From contig MPMP01000022.1 in the NCBI GenBank assembly GCA_002238565.1, positions 1 through 62,870 on the forward strand: 62,870 nucleotides of DNA. Direction: 5' to 3'. Each line of letters begins with the position of its first letter. The stretch's first letter is position 1. This DNA comes from Albidovulum sp. bin36 (GTDB lineage Bacteria; Pseudomonadota; Alphaproteobacteria; Rhodobacterales; Rhodobacteraceae). Below are positions 1-9,439 of the stretch, piece by piece. Under the pieces are notes generated by a model. It saw only the letters and a program-made list of their open reading frames with translations, searched no databases and was not told the DNA's origin. The position numbers and the translations under genes are program-made.

Positions 1-376
1 ACCGGTACTCGTCGAGGTGTTCCGAAGGCCGATAGGTAATCTGAACGTTTCGTCGAACGAATTTGCAGGTGTCCCCGCTACAAGTCGCCTCGTAGATCGT
101 GTTCCCGTCTTGATTGACGGAGTCGGTCGCCACGTATGAATCCGCCGTTTGAAGCTTCGCGTACCAACCACGCTGGATTTCCTCGGAAGTAAGTTCAAGT
201 GAATTTCCCGGGAGTGCGTTTCTGATGGACGTTAAATTTGCTAGAGGATGATCACCAATCGGACCGGTTTCCTCCGCAGTTTCATTTTGCGCGCCTGCGG
301 TGCTTAGGGGGTCTTCGTGTTGACATGAAACCAGCGCTAGCAATGACAGAGAAGCAGCAAAAAACCGAATTTCCAT
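1..376 (-). CDS. Putative secreted lipoprotein, C-terminus outside the window
   Basis: An open frame runs from an ATG at 376 off the left edge of the window, giving at least 125 residues. A Shine-Dalgarno-like GGAGGG lies about seven bases before the ATG. The N-terminus has a short hydrophobic signal ending in a lipobox (residues L-V-S-C, Cys about 18), followed by an acidic, polar linker. This predicts lipid attachment after signal peptidase II cleavage and a location in the cell envelope. The visible mature part has two cysteines close together (motif C-S-G-D-T-C) and a Tyr/Thr/Arg-rich stretch. I do not recognise the family. The gene is the last in its direction before the MITE-like element to its right. 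Confidence 0.6.
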   Translation of the reverse strand, partial: MEIRFFAASLSLLALVSCQHEDPLSTAGAQNETAEETGPIGDHPLANLTSIRNALPGNSLELTSEEIQRGWYAKLQTADSYVATDSVNQDGNTIYEATCSGDTCKFVRRNVQITYRPSEHLDEYR

Positions 377-518
377 CGCGTTTCCCTCCTGACTGGATGC
401 CGCTCGAACGCATCTAAATTTTGAATAGAGCGGGCGTGCCTATCGAAATAATCAACCAATACGCACGCTACCGGAACAGGGAGGAAAAAACAATCGATAT
501 ATCCCGGTCAAATATGCC

Positions 519-832
519 GTAAGCGTTCGGTCGAGCGGTGGCGACAGTCCGTCGCGGCGCTCGAGGCGCGGAACGAGGAGCTTCGTTCGAGCAGGTCGTC
601 GATGTCGAAGTCGATGTTCGGCAGCAAGAGCGAAAAGCGTCCCGGGGCGTCACTGTGAGCAACCGCATTAAATGAAGCAATTGGCGGTTTCCGCGTTCAC
701 GGTTTTTGGGGAACCCCGGCACGATTGCGCAGTCCGCGCGGCGCGCGCCTCGGGACAACCGTTCACGGCAGCGTCTAGGGCTTCGGCGGAAGTCGGACAA
801 CACGGGCCGTCACCGCTGGACCGAACGCTTAC
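519..832. mobile_element. MITE-like remnant with ISKra4-type terminal repeats
   Basis: The left end (519-540) and the reverse complement of the right end (about 808-832) both begin GTAAGCGTTCGGTC followed by a near-identical GAGCGGTG or CAGCGGTG. This is a terminal inverted repeat of about 25 bases around a 314-base body. The right 100 bases, read on the minus strand, closely match the left end of the ISKra4-like remnant at 54664-54770. The internal sequence has no intact coding frame. It looks like two ends of an IS joined by deletion, or a MITE. No clear target duplication is visible. Confidence 0.6.
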
Positions 833-1276
833 ATGACAAGGGCTTTCTCGATCACTTCCGACATCCGTTTCGTTAGGAAATTTTTCGAAACAAGGCAATC
901 AGCTTGCTTTTTGCGCTTGAACAAATGCACCGGCGGGCCCGTGAGCTGAGAATTCCTTTTCCGGCTCGTTCCGGAAAACGTCCGAATGGATTTCTTCTAA
1001 CGCCCTCGTCATCCGGGAGCTTTTCGAAACGACTGCAGCTGCAATTCGAATTGAGAAGGCGAATCCTGCTCTCGCGAGCTGGCGAATCTGGTTTGCTGAA
1101 CCCGTTTGCAGAACCGGCGACACGGTCGGTGCGGGCATCTTCAAGCGCCGGAGGGCCGAAAGACATCCAGAGGACAACCACGCGGAACAAGTAAATCCTT
1201 ACATCGATACGTCGCTGTCGGATATTACGCCCGAACGCGCATTTGAGCGGTGCGCGTCAGTCTTCGAGACTATCCA
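833..1276. other. Intergenic stretch, nothing recognised
   Basis: This lies between the MITE-like element and the stop of the P450 gene. A 96-codon frame on the plus strand is low-complexity Arg/Ser-rich and shows no recognisable domain. I see no tRNA, terminator or transposase motif. Confidence 0.4.
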
Positions 1277-2695
1277 TTATTGCCGGCGCATCAGGTGCAC
1301 CGACAGATTGGAGGGCATCATGGTAAAGGCCAAATGCTCCTCGACATCGCCGCCATCGTTCACTGGCTTCAGTTCAAAGTTCCGGCACAGCATCGCGAGA
1401 ACTGTTCGGATCTGAAGTAGCGCGAGGTTGCGCCCCGGACATAGGCGCGGTCCGCCGCCGAAAGGCACAAATGCGCGACGGTTGTGCCTGCGTGCGTCGG
1501 ACTCGGCGGGAGCAAGCCATCGTTCGGGGTTGAAGTTCGCTCCGTCGGAGAAGTTCTCGTCCTGCATCGCGGCGCGCCGGTTCAGCAGTATGAGCGGCGT
1601 CGCCTTCGGAATCCGGCACCCGAGCATCTCGATGTCGTTCAGGGGCTCGACCACAAAGACCGGCGCGACCGGCTTTACCCGCATGACCTCGTTGGCGAAT
1701 GCATCAAGGAACGAAAGTTTCATCGTCTGCTCAAGGCTGCCGATAGCCGGTTCCGGCGCCAGCAGCGCATCGACCTCGCGCCGGATCCGCTGGAAGTGCT
1801 CCGGATGCTTCGTGAAGTGGTGAACGATCCAGGCCATCGTGTGCGCCGTGGTATCCTCGCCCGCAAGCATCAGCGTGCCGGCGTTGGCGAAGATTTCGGC
1901 ATCGGTAAATTCCGAATCCTCGGATTCGACAGCCGAAATTATTGCTTCCAGGAAATTTGTCGGCGCGCGACGCCGTTCGGGGTCGGATGCCATGCGCTGC
2001 CTCGTCGCGCGCACCATGTCGTCTACCTCCCGCTCCAATGCGCATAAAGCGCGGTCGAGTTCACGGTCGGAGGGAAGCGGTAGTAGTCGCCACCAGGCGA
2101 AAGGGGCGTTAACGCGCCGATGAACCACCGGAAAGACCTTGTTGAGATGTCGCTGGATGACCGGCCCCTGCGTCTCTAGCGTATTCGCGTCGACGCCGAA
2201 GACAATCTGCATGGTGACATCGACGGTGAATCGCATCAGATCGCTGCAAACATCCACGGGTTCGCCCCGGTCCGCGGCCCGCTCCCAGTGTCGCCTTAGC
2301 CTTTCGACCGTCACGGCTAGGCGGGGGAAGAAATCCTTCAGCTTCGCGCCATTGATCGCCGCGACGACTATTCGGCGCTGCCGGCGCCAGTCCTCGCCCT
2401 CCGCGGCGAACACGCCTTTGAGCCGCATTTCGACGGCTACCGATTCGAGCATGGCGGTGCGTCGGAACTCGCCGGGGCGCTGGGTCAGGACGCGCTGTAT
2501 CGATGGCTGATCCGTAATCACCGCGATGCGTTGCGGTCCGAACCGAATTAGGAATATCGATCCGTACCTCTCCGCCCAGTTTTCCAGAGCCAGATGGAGC
2601 CGGTCGAGACGGAACTGAAAAAAGTTGCCCAGAAGCGGCCATCCCCGGGGGCCTGGAAGGTCGCGTAGCTGTATTAAAGCGCGTTCGGTCTGCAT
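1277..2695 (-). CDS. Cytochrome P450
   Basis: This is a 472-residue soluble haem-thiolate monooxygenase. All three diagnostic motifs are present: the I-helix A-G-E-D-T-T at about 278-283, the K-helix ExxR (E336, R339), and the haem loop F-G-G-G-P-R-L-C-P-G with ligand Cys419. The N-terminus has the usual proline-rich P-G-P-R-G-W-P segment and no membrane anchor. The ATG at 2695 is preferred over an upstream in-frame start at 2755, because the extra 20 residues are unlike the family. The gene stands alone. No ferredoxin or reductase is adjacent, so its redox partner must lie elsewhere. The substrate cannot be read from sequence. The F-G-G-G-P-R-L-C-P-G-R form occurs in bacterial CYPs acting on lipids and terpenoids (family knowledge, weak). 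Confidence 0.93.
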   Translation of the reverse strand: MQTERALIQLRDLPGPRGWPLLGNFFQFRLDRLHLALENWAERYGSIFLIRFGPQRIAVITDQPSIQRVLTQRPGEFRRTAMLESVAVEMRLKGVFAAEGEDWRRQRRIVVAAINGAKLKDFFPRLAVTVERLRRHWERAADRGEPVDVCSDLMRFTVDVTMQIVFGVDANTLETQGPVIQRHLNKVFPVVHRRVNAPFAWWRLLPLPSDRELDRALCALEREVDDMVRATRQRMASDPERRRAPTNFLEAIISAVESEDSEFTDAEIFANAGTLMLAGEDTTAHTMAWIVHHFTKHPEHFQRIRREVDALLAPEPAIGSLEQTMKLSFLDAFANEVMRVKPVAPVFVVEPLNDIEMLGCRIPKATPLILLNRRAAMQDENFSDGANFNPERWLAPAESDARRHNRRAFVPFGGGPRLCPGRNLALLQIRTVLAMLCRNFELKPVNDGGDVEEHLAFTMMPSNLSVHLMRRQ

Positions 2696-3583
2696 GCTGC
2701 GGCGATTCTCAATTCTTCTGTGCCCGCGGGCAATAGTTGACGCGCAGTGCGCCAATGCAATCCGGCCGTGCCGTCCCTCGAAGGCATGGAGCGGCGAATG
2801 GCTTGCGTTCGCGGTCTAATTCTTCTTTCTGACGGCGCAAGGCTTCTGATCCTATTTGTTAACTCCACGGCGATTAATGGCCAATCGCCGGAAGGGTCGC
2901 GCCGACATTCTGTGATTAACTGCCCTATTGGTCAAGTTTCTTTGCCTAATGTCGATGACGGAATAATGGCGTGGTATTCCGCCGGTCATCCGCGCTTTTA
3001 TAAGATTGTTCTCGCTCCCGATTGTTCGGCTCCTTTTATTCCCGCCGCCTGCATCCTTGTCTCTCGTCCGCAACTGCGGCCTAGGCTTCGAACCGGTTGT
3101 TCGCGTACGGCGCTTATTCGGGAGCTTCCCTTTTTTACTGTAGCGGTAAACATGTCTTGGTGCCGGTTTTTCTACTTAGCGGGGTGCGTCCGTCAGTGTT
3201 TCGCGCCAGCCTCGCGACAGCGGCCGTCGGCAATTTTCGAAGTCCTGGAGCCAAATCGTTCGCGGCGAGTGGAGGCCGTGCCGACGGAGGAAGATTCGAC
3301 TGCCGCCGCCGCCTGGATCCGCGATCGAAACATTTTGCCGCGGACCATGGCTCAAAGAGCTCGGCCGGATTGAATTCAAAGGCGGTTCGGCAGCATTGCG
3401 CGGCACCGCTATACGCGCGATGCAGTCGGCCCTGCGCCAGTTCGGTGACCGAATTTATACGGTCCAGCCCTCAAATGAACCGCAAAGTCGATCCGTGCGC
3501 GGCCGGGATGCAAATCCGTCTCGATAAATTACGCGACTAGCCGCCGGAATGCCGATCTCCCGCACCGCTTCGACGAAAAGAAA
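2696..3583. other. Long intergenic region, probably promoter plus decayed sequence
   Basis: About 890 bases separate the P450 start from the end of the alcohol dehydrogenase gene. Bases 2850-3010 are AT-rich and could hold the P450 promoter. The open frames here (for example 2747-3373 and 3097-3540 on plus) have no recognisable domain and overlap each other. I call no gene. Confidence 0.4.
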
Positions 3584-4579
3584 TCAATCCCCGGCGGCTT
3601 GAACCTTGAGACTGCCGGCAGGCATGCCGTTCGACAGGCAATATGCAACTTCCTGCAGCGGCATCCGGTGTGATACCAGCCGCCCGATGTCCGAGCCAAG
3701 AGCGCGTGCGACGCCGAGAGCCTCCGGAATATTGTGGTTTAGCGAATGCGAACCGGACAATGTAATTTGCCTGCGAAACATCTCAAACGGCGCAATGCCG
3801 ATTTTTTCGTCAGCAGGGCAAACCCCGAAGAACAGGCCCTTGCCGCCATTGGCGATGAATTCGACAATTTTCCCGGCAACCGCCGCCGCGCCGGTGGCGT
3901 CGACGACAAGATCGAAGCTTCGATGCATGTCGGCTAGTGAGGAGGCGTTGGCGTCGACGGCCGCGAATCCGAAGCCTTCGGCCAATTCCAGTCGAGCTTC
4001 GTCGATCTCGACCAAGGCGATTTCCGGAATGCCTCTCGTCCTGAGCGTGACCGCTATAAGCAGGCCCATGGGTCCGGCGCCGAATATCAGAGCGCTTTCA
4101 TCCGTCTCGCCGCAGACGGCGCCCAATCCGTTAAGCACGCAGCCGATCGGTTCGGCAAGTGCGGCAACGTGAAATTCCAAGTCTCCGATCGGATGGACGG
4201 ACGAGGCCCGGACAACGCTCCTTTCCGCAAAACCGCCGTTTATCGTTACGCCGTAGGCGCCCAGATCTTCGCACAAGTGAGCCCATCCGCGACGGCAGGC
4301 GCGGCAAGCTCCGCACTCGATGTTGGGGTCGACTACGACGCGGTCTCCAATTCCGATGCCTGATACTCCCGCGCCGATTTCCGTCACGACTCCCGCGTAT
4401 TCGTGGCCCGGAACCAGGGGGAAAGCCGACGTTCCGTAATTGCCCTGCAATACCTCGATGTCCGTATGGCAGACGCCGCTGGCCTTGATGTCGACGACAA
4501 CCTCGCCGTCGCCGGCCCGCGGGTCGTCAAGAGCGACATGCGCCACTTTTCCCTTTTCCGGAAACGAAATCGCCTTCAA
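3584..4579 (-). CDS. Zinc-dependent MDR alcohol/polyol dehydrogenase
   Basis: This is a 331-residue medium-chain dehydrogenase of the sorbitol/threonine dehydrogenase type, oxidising a secondary alcohol with NAD(P). Catalytic zinc ligands fit C37 and the G-H-E motif at 58-60. The structural zinc lobe has four cysteines at 89, 92, 95 and 103. The Rossmann motif G-A-G-P-M-G lies at 167-172. It is the last gene of the leftward polyol operon, 33 bases after the mannitol-dehydrogenase-like gene. Its likely substrate is therefore the hexitol or pentitol brought in by the adjacent ABC importer (inference). Related Agrobacterium enzymes act on altritol or galactitol to give tagatose, which would fit the divergent kinase and GatZ-like genes. 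The exact substrate is unproven. Confidence 0.9.
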   Translation of the reverse strand: MKAISFPEKGKVAHVALDDPRAGDGEVVVDIKASGVCHTDIEVLQGNYGTSAFPLVPGHEYAGVVTEIGAGVSGIGIGDRVVVDPNIECGACRACRRGWAHLCEDLGAYGVTINGGFAERSVVRASSVHPIGDLEFHVAALAEPIGCVLNGLGAVCGETDESALIFGAGPMGLLIAVTLRTRGIPEIALVEIDEARLELAEGFGFAAVDANASSLADMHRSFDLVVDATGAAAVAGKIVEFIANGGKGLFFGVCPADEKIGIAPFEMFRRQITLSGSHSLNHNIPEALGVARALGSDIGRLVSHRMPLQEVAYCLSNGMPAGSLKVQAAGD

Positions 4580-4612
4580 TGCAGCCTCCTCTCCGGGCCC
4601 GGGTCGCAGCCG

Positions 4613-6097
4613 CTACGCCCGATCGCCGGTATAGCTCGAAAGCGCGGCTTCCAATCCTTCGGCCCAGATCGTGCTCAGCCAATGCTTGAACGGGCCGGCG
4701 AAGCGCGCGGCATTCGCCAAATCGCCGTAAATTGCCGCCTGTTCGAGCCATGCGCCCGGATCGTCCCGAGCTCTTTTCGCGACCGCGGCCAGCCTCCGCC
4801 ACGAGGGGTCGTTATCCTCTATTCGGCTTGCGTCTTCGCGCGTGCCTTCGCACATGCGCGCCCAAATCGCCTCCACCAGCGCCAGCCCTTCGACCGAAGC
4901 ATCGGAAGCCAGCCCCTCTCGGATCATCGGTAGCACGAAACCTGGATGGCGCGACGATCCATCGAACGCGACGCGACGGGTCGTGTCGACGATGGCGGGA
5001 TTGGAAAATCTTTTTTCGATTAAATCGAAGTAGTCGTTCGGCGCCATGCCGGGCACCGGATTGACGCGAGGCACAATCTCTTCCGATTCGACCTTGCGCA
5101 GCAGCGCTCTGATTAGCTGGTGCTCCATGCAGCCGGAAATCGTTTCGATCGACAGGATTTCTCCCGGGTTGGCGATTACCTGATGGCCCGCGTTTAGGAT
5201 GCGAATCTTCATCCTTTCGTAATCGGGCACTCTATTCGAGAATGTTGCGCCCGTCTCGTGCCAATCGGGGCGACCGGCGCAAAAGTCGTCTTCGATCACC
5301 CATTGGCGAAAGTTCTCGTGCGTCACCGGCGCGCGGTCGTCAACGCCGAATTCCCGCGCCAATGCGATTTCCTTCGGTCCCGTCGCCGGAACGATGCAGT
5401 CGACCATCGAGTTGGGGAACGTGCAGTTGGCGTCGATCCAGTCCGACAGAGCCGGATCGGATAGGCGGGCCAGCGATACGACTGTCCGCCGAAGCGCCTC
5501 GCCGTTGCCCTGGAGGTTGTCGCAACTCATGCAAGTGAACGGACCGCCCCCGGTATCGCGCCGCCGCTTTAGCGCGGCGACAATGGCTCCGAAGGCGGTA
5601 GTCGGCGCATTGGGATTCGCCGCGTCGTGAAGAATGTCGGGATGCGCCGCGTCGAATTCATCGGACGTTGCATCCGTATAGTATCCGCCTTCGGTAACCG
5701 TTAGAGCCACGATGCGGATATCCGAGCGGGCCATGCGGTCGATCAGCGCTCCGTTGCCCTCCTGGACAGGAATGTAGTCGATCATGGAGCCGACAACCTC
5801 CGCCGACTTGCCGCCGGGGTCCAGTTCGATCAGCGTCGTAAGGCAGTCCTGGGCCAGCAGCTTTTCGCGCTGCCGGGCATCGAACGCCCGCACGCCCGCG
5901 CCGATAATCGCCCAGTCGCGATTGAGCCCCTTTTCGAAAAGACGATGAAGATACCAGGACTGATGCGCCCTGTGGAAGTTGCCTAGGCCGATATGGACGA
6001 TGCCCGGCCTCAGCCCGAGGCGATCATAGGTCGGCGCGGCGACGGCGCTTGGCAGGTCGCCGATCGTGAGATTGCTCAATTTGATCAACTCAGGCAT
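4613..6097 (-). CDS. mtlK: Mannitol 2-dehydrogenase family polyol dehydrogenase
   Basis: This 494-residue member of the long-chain mannitol dehydrogenase family (MtlK/UxuB/FruK type) catalyses NAD-dependent oxidation of a hexitol to the 2-ketose in the cytosol. The N-terminal Rossmann motif (I-G-L-G-N-F-H-R-A-H) is at about 35-45. The catalytic pattern KxRxLNxxH is visible in the C-terminal half, with the usual Lys, Asn and His. The ATG at 6097 has a GGAG eight bases upstream. A longer frame to 6172 adds an unlikely basic leader. The gene sits between the ABC ATPase gene (about 500 bases upstream) and the zinc dehydrogenase, as in rhodobacterial smo/mtl operons. D-mannitol, D-arabitol or D-altritol are all possible substrates. 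Confidence 0.93.
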   Translation of the reverse strand: MPELIKLSNLTIGDLPSAVAAPTYDRLGLRPGIVHIGLGNFHRAHQSWYLHRLFEKGLNRDWAIIGAGVRAFDARQREKLLAQDCLTTLIELDPGGKSAEVVGSMIDYIPVQEGNGALIDRMARSDIRIVALTVTEGGYYTDATSDEFDAAHPDILHDAANPNAPTTAFGAIVAALKRRRDTGGGPFTCMSCDNLQGNGEALRRTVVSLARLSDPALSDWIDANCTFPNSMVDCIVPATGPKEIALAREFGVDDRAPVTHENFRQWVIEDDFCAGRPDWHETGATFSNRVPDYERMKIRILNAGHQVIANPGEILSIETISGCMEHQLIRALLRKVESEEIVPRVNPVPGMAPNDYFDLIEKRFSNPAIVDTTRRVAFDGSSRHPGFVLPMIREGLASDASVEGLALVEAIWARMCEGTREDASRIEDNDPSWRRLAAVAKRARDDPGAWLEQAAIYGDLANAARFAGPFKHWLSTIWAEGLEAALSSYTGDRA

Positions 6098-6594
6098 TTG
6101 GCTCCATCCGCATTGGCTGCGCGTTTGGGGAATTTCTTTCGGGGTCGCGGCGCCTAAAGGTCGCCGCAGCATTCGAACGCTCGGTCGTTTTCATGCGTTC
6201 GACCTGAACAAATTGCCCGGCTTCGGAGTTTGCTCCCTCGGAATCATCGCCGGACCGACTGGCGCCGGCCCGGATTCGAATGGTTCCGCCATGCGCCCGT
6301 CTGCCGAAAGGGCGGTCGCGCCTCGGGACGGCTGTCCTCCCGGGTTCGGGGAGAGGCGACGCGAGCAAATGTCGCGAGACATCGAAAGGAATGCTGTTTC
6401 AGCCAACGAGTCCAGCTCTGTCTGCAAGCGGTCGCGCCATGCCGCCCTCATGCGGCGAGTCAAAGGCGGACGGGACGGAGCCGCGCCGGCAGGCTCCGCG
6501 CCAGTCCGGCGCCATCGGGAACGGATGCGTCCGCAAAGTCCGGCCCGGCAGCGCATGGCGCTCCCGAGACATGCGAAATTTTCGTCAGGAAGTT
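6098..6594. other. Gap inside the polyol operon, no gene recognised
   Basis: About 500 bases lie between the ATPase stop and the mtlK start, which is unusually wide for this operon. The frames here are Arg/Ala-rich shadows without a domain. A gene may have been lost here, or mtlK may have its own promoter. I see no IS motif. Confidence 0.35.
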
Positions 6595-7599
6595 TCAATC
6601 TATGCGAAGGCCGCGGCTGTCGAACTTGTGGATTTGCGCGGTGTCGGGCGTAAGGAATACCTTGTCGCCGTATTTCAGATCGACTTCGCCGTCGGCGCGA
6701 ACGGTGATGGGAGCATCGCCTCCTTCGCAGGCCACGTGGAAAAACGTATCCGATCCCAGGTGCTCCGATACCCCTATCGAGCCGGGCCAGTCGCCCCCTT
6801 CCGTCGAAATTGAAATATGCTCGGACCGAATGCCGATTGTTGCGGCGCCGTGCTTGCGGGATTCGGCCCCGCTCAGAAGATTGATCTTGGGCGATCCGAC
6901 GAATCCCGCAACGAAAAGATTCCCCGGCTTTCGGTAGAGTTCCAGCGGGGTGCCTACCTGCTCGATCCGGCCGTCGTTCAGCACGACGATTCTGTCCGCC
7001 ATGGTCATGGCCTCGACCTGATCGTGCGTAACGTAGATCATTGTCGTTTCGAGGCGCTTGTGCAGTTCGCTTATCTCGAGGCGCATGCCGACCCGCAAGG
7101 CCGCGTCGAGATTTGAAAGAGGTTCGTCGAACAGGAAGGCGGCCGGCTTCCGCACGATGGCCCGGCCGATGGCCACGCGCTGCCGCTGCCCCCCGGACAG
7201 CTGCCTGGGGCGGCGATCCAGGTAGTCCGTCAGATTCAGCATTCGGGCCGCTTCTTCGACGAGCCTGTCCTGTTGGGACTTTTCGACGCCCGCCATGCGC
7301 AGAGGGAACGCGATGTTCTTTCGAACCGACATGTGCGGGTAGAGGGCGTAGGACTGAAACACCATGGCGAGGCCGCGCTTGGCGGGAGGCAGCTCGGTTG
7401 CGTTCCTCCCGTCGATTTCGATCTGGCCTTCGGTAATGTCCTCGAGCCCCGCGATCAATCGGAGCAGGGTGGATTTGCCGCAGCCCGACGGCCCGACGAA
7501 GACTATGAATTCGCCGTCCTCGATGGTCAGGCTCAGCTTCTGAATAACGCTGACCTCCCCGAAGTCTTTCTTTACCTGGCTGAGAGTAATGCGTCCCAT
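6595..7599 (-). CDS. smoK: Polyol ABC transporter ATP-binding protein
   Basis: This 334-residue ATPase of the MalK/UgpC/SmoK class powers sugar or polyol import at the inner face of the membrane. Walker A (G-P-S-G-C-G-K-S-T) is at about 36-44. The signature L-S-G-G-Q-R-Q-R, Walker B ending in D-E-P and the switch His in T-H-D-Q follow in order. The C-terminal third is the TOBE domain typical of MalK-like proteins. An ATG at 7599 with GGAA upstream is preferred over an ATG at 7611. The permease gene stops at 7615, so translation is probably coupled. It belongs with the two permeases and the binding protein encoded to its right. The smo name is by operon likeness and the substrate is inferred. 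Confidence 0.93.
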   Translation of the reverse strand: MGRITLSQVKKDFGEVSVIQKLSLTIEDGEFIVFVGPSGCGKSTLLRLIAGLEDITEGQIEIDGRNATELPPAKRGLAMVFQSYALYPHMSVRKNIAFPLRMAGVEKSQQDRLVEEAARMLNLTDYLDRRPRQLSGGQRQRVAIGRAIVRKPAAFLFDEPLSNLDAALRVGMRLEISELHKRLETTMIYVTHDQVEAMTMADRIVVLNDGRIEQVGTPLELYRKPGNLFVAGFVGSPKINLLSGAESRKHGAATIGIRSEHISISTEGGDWPGSIGVSEHLGSDTFFHVACEGGDAPITVRADGEVDLKYGDKVFLTPDTAQIHKFDSRGLRID

Positions 7600-7614
7600 G
7601 TCATTTTCCAATTG

Positions 7615-8445
7615 TCATTTGACCGCGCCGAAGGTGAGGCCGCGCACGAGCTGCTTCTGGCTAATCCAGCCCAGAAGGAGTATCGGCGCGATGGCGACAA
7701 TGCTGGCGGCGCTGAGCTTGGCGTAGAAGAGTCCCTCGGGGCTGGAGTAGCTGGCTATGAAGGCCGTAAGCGGCGCCGCCTTTACAGCTGTCAGGTTCAG
7801 CGTCCAGAAGGCCTCGTTCCATGCGAGGATAATGACCAGGAGGACCGTGGAAGCCATTCCCGGAAGCGCCATGGGAGTCAGAACGTAGAACAGCTCCTTG
7901 CGCAGCGTCGCGCCGTCCATTCGCGCGGCTTCCAGGATTTCGCCCGGAACCTCCTTGAAATACGTATAGAGCATCCACACCATGATCGGCAGATTGATGA
8001 GCATCATCACCAGGACAAGCCCCGTTCGCGTGTCGAGAAGCCCGGTGTCCCTGAATATGAGGTACAGCGGAATGAGCACGCCCACGGGCGGCAGCATCTT
8101 TGTCGAAAGCATCCACATCAGCACGTCCTTGGTGCGCCGGCCCGGCACGAACGCCATCGCCCATGCGGCCGGGATCGCGACGAGCATCCCGAGGAACGTG
8201 GAGCCGAACGAAATCGCGACCGAGTTCGTGAAGTGCTTGAGATAGTTGGAGCGCTCTTGAACGGCGCCGTAGCTTTCGAGCGTCCAGTTGGAGCTGAGAA
8301 TTTCCAGCGGGCCCCGGATCGCGTCGCCTTCGGATTTTAGCGACAGGATAGCAATCCAGAGGATCGGGAAGAACATCAGGAAGCCGACGCAGCCGGCTGC
8401 CGCCGTCGTTATCGCCTTGCGCCGCTTCGAAACTTCACGGGCCAT
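7615..8445 (-). CDS. smoG: Polyol ABC transporter permease (MalG type)
   Basis: This 276-residue integral membrane permease has about six transmembrane segments, starting after a short basic N-terminus. The cytoplasmic EAA loop that docks the ATPase is visible (E-A-A-R-M-D-G-A, then an L-x-P-M-A-L-P segment) at about residues 175-200. It pairs with the MalF-type permease whose stop lies three bases before this start. Both are needed to form the channel. The gene sits second to last in the transporter block of the leftward operon. Confidence 0.93.
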   Translation of the reverse strand: MAREVSKRRKAITTAAAGCVGFLMFFPILWIAILSLKSEGDAIRGPLEILSSNWTLESYGAVQERSNYLKHFTNSVAISFGSTFLGMLVAIPAAWAMAFVPGRRTKDVLMWMLSTKMLPPVGVLIPLYLIFRDTGLLDTRTGLVLVMMLINLPIMVWMLYTYFKEVPGEILEAARMDGATLRKELFYVLTPMALPGMASTVLLVIILAWNEAFWTLNLTAVKAAPLTAFIASYSSPEGLFYAKLSAASIVAIAPILLLGWISQKQLVRGLTFGAVK

Positions 8446-8448
8446 GGT

Positions 8449-9321
8449 TCAGGCGTCCAGGTTCTTGCCGATCATCCTCATTAGGAAGATCGCGACAATG
8501 TTTGCAAGGATAATGGCGATCACGCCGCCGGCGGAGCCCGCGCCCACGTCGAACTGCAGGAGCGACTGCACGTAGATGAGGTAGGTCAAATTCGTCGTCG
8601 CCGTCCCCGGCCCGCCATTGGTCGTTACGAGTATCTCGGCGAATATGGACAGAAGGAAAATCGTCTGGATCAGGATCACGACGGTTACGGGGCGGGCGAG
8701 GTGCGGGATCATGACGAACCGGAATCGCCTGAGCCAGTTCGCGCCGTCCATTTCCGCGGCTTCAAGCTGCTCCTGGTCGAGAGACTGAAGCGATGTAAGG
8801 AGAATCAAGGTCGCGAACGGAAGCCACTGCCAGCTGACGATCCAGATTATGGACGCGAGCGGAATGCGGGCGAAGAAGTCCAGAGGCGCGACGCCGAGCG
8901 CGTTGGCCAGGTGGGCGAATATGCCGTTCACCGGGTTCATGAACATGTTCTTCCAGACCAGAGCGGACACGGTCGGCATAACGAAGAACGGCGCGATCAC
9001 GAGCACGCGAATTAAGCCCTGCCCCCACATGGGCTGATCGAGGAGCAGCGCGAATAGAACGCCGCCGACAACGGTGATCGCCAGAACGCCACCGACCAGA
9101 AGCAGCGTATTGATGATCGCGTCCGTGAAGCTGGGATCCGTAAGAAAGTAGTAGTAGTTCGTCCACCCGTTCCAGCTTTCCGTTCCGGGCATCAGCAGAT
9201 TGTATCGCAGGAACGAGAAATACAGCGTCATTCCCAGCGGCACGAGCATCCAGCACAGCAGCAGGATCACGGCTGGAGAGATCATCAGTCTGGCTGCGGC
9301 GCGAGAATGCTGGGTAGCCAC
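8449..9321 (-). CDS. smoF: Polyol ABC transporter permease (MalF type)
   Basis: This 290-residue inner-membrane permease has six predicted helices and an EAA loop (E-A-A-E-M-D-G-A, then I-P-H-L-A-R-P) near residues 190-215. The first codon is GTG at 9321 without a strong ribosome site. Translation may start at the downstream ATG at 9285 instead. A 118-base spacer containing a perfect 12-bp hairpin separates it from the binding-protein gene. That arrangement usually gives more binding protein than membrane protein (known from malE-malF). Confidence 0.92.
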   Translation of the reverse strand: MATQHSRAAARLMISPAVILLLCWMLVPLGMTLYFSFLRYNLLMPGTESWNGWTNYYYFLTDPSFTDAIINTLLLVGGVLAITVVGGVLFALLLDQPMWGQGLIRVLVIAPFFVMPTVSALVWKNMFMNPVNGIFAHLANALGVAPLDFFARIPLASIIWIVSWQWLPFATLILLTSLQSLDQEQLEAAEMDGANWLRRFRFVMIPHLARPVTVVILIQTIFLLSIFAEILVTTNGGPGTATTNLTYLIYVQSLLQFDVGAGSAGGVIAIILANIVAIFLMRMIGKNLDA

Positions 9322-9398
9322 GAAGCGCGAATTCCCGAATTTGGTCGCTAGCCCCGAAACGGCGGAAACTGATCGGCGACCAGTTGCTGAGTAGGAAT

Positions 9399-9426
9399 CC
9401 GGGCCGATGAATCGTCATCGGCCCGG
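9399..9426 (-). promoter_or_regulatory. Perfect intercistronic hairpin after the binding-protein gene
   Basis: Arms CCGGGCCGATGA (9399-9410) and TCATCGGCCCGG (9415-9426) pair over 12 bp with a four-base loop. The hairpin lies 14 bases after the binding-protein stop. No T-run follows, so a partial terminator or 3'-end stabiliser is more likely than a full terminator. Confidence 0.65.
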
Positions 9427-9439
9427 CAAGTGCGGGAGT

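Noticed and set aside
3097..3540. A 147-codon gene between the P450 and dehydrogenase genes
   Set aside because: Low-complexity composition, an overlapping alternative frame, no ribosome site and no domain.
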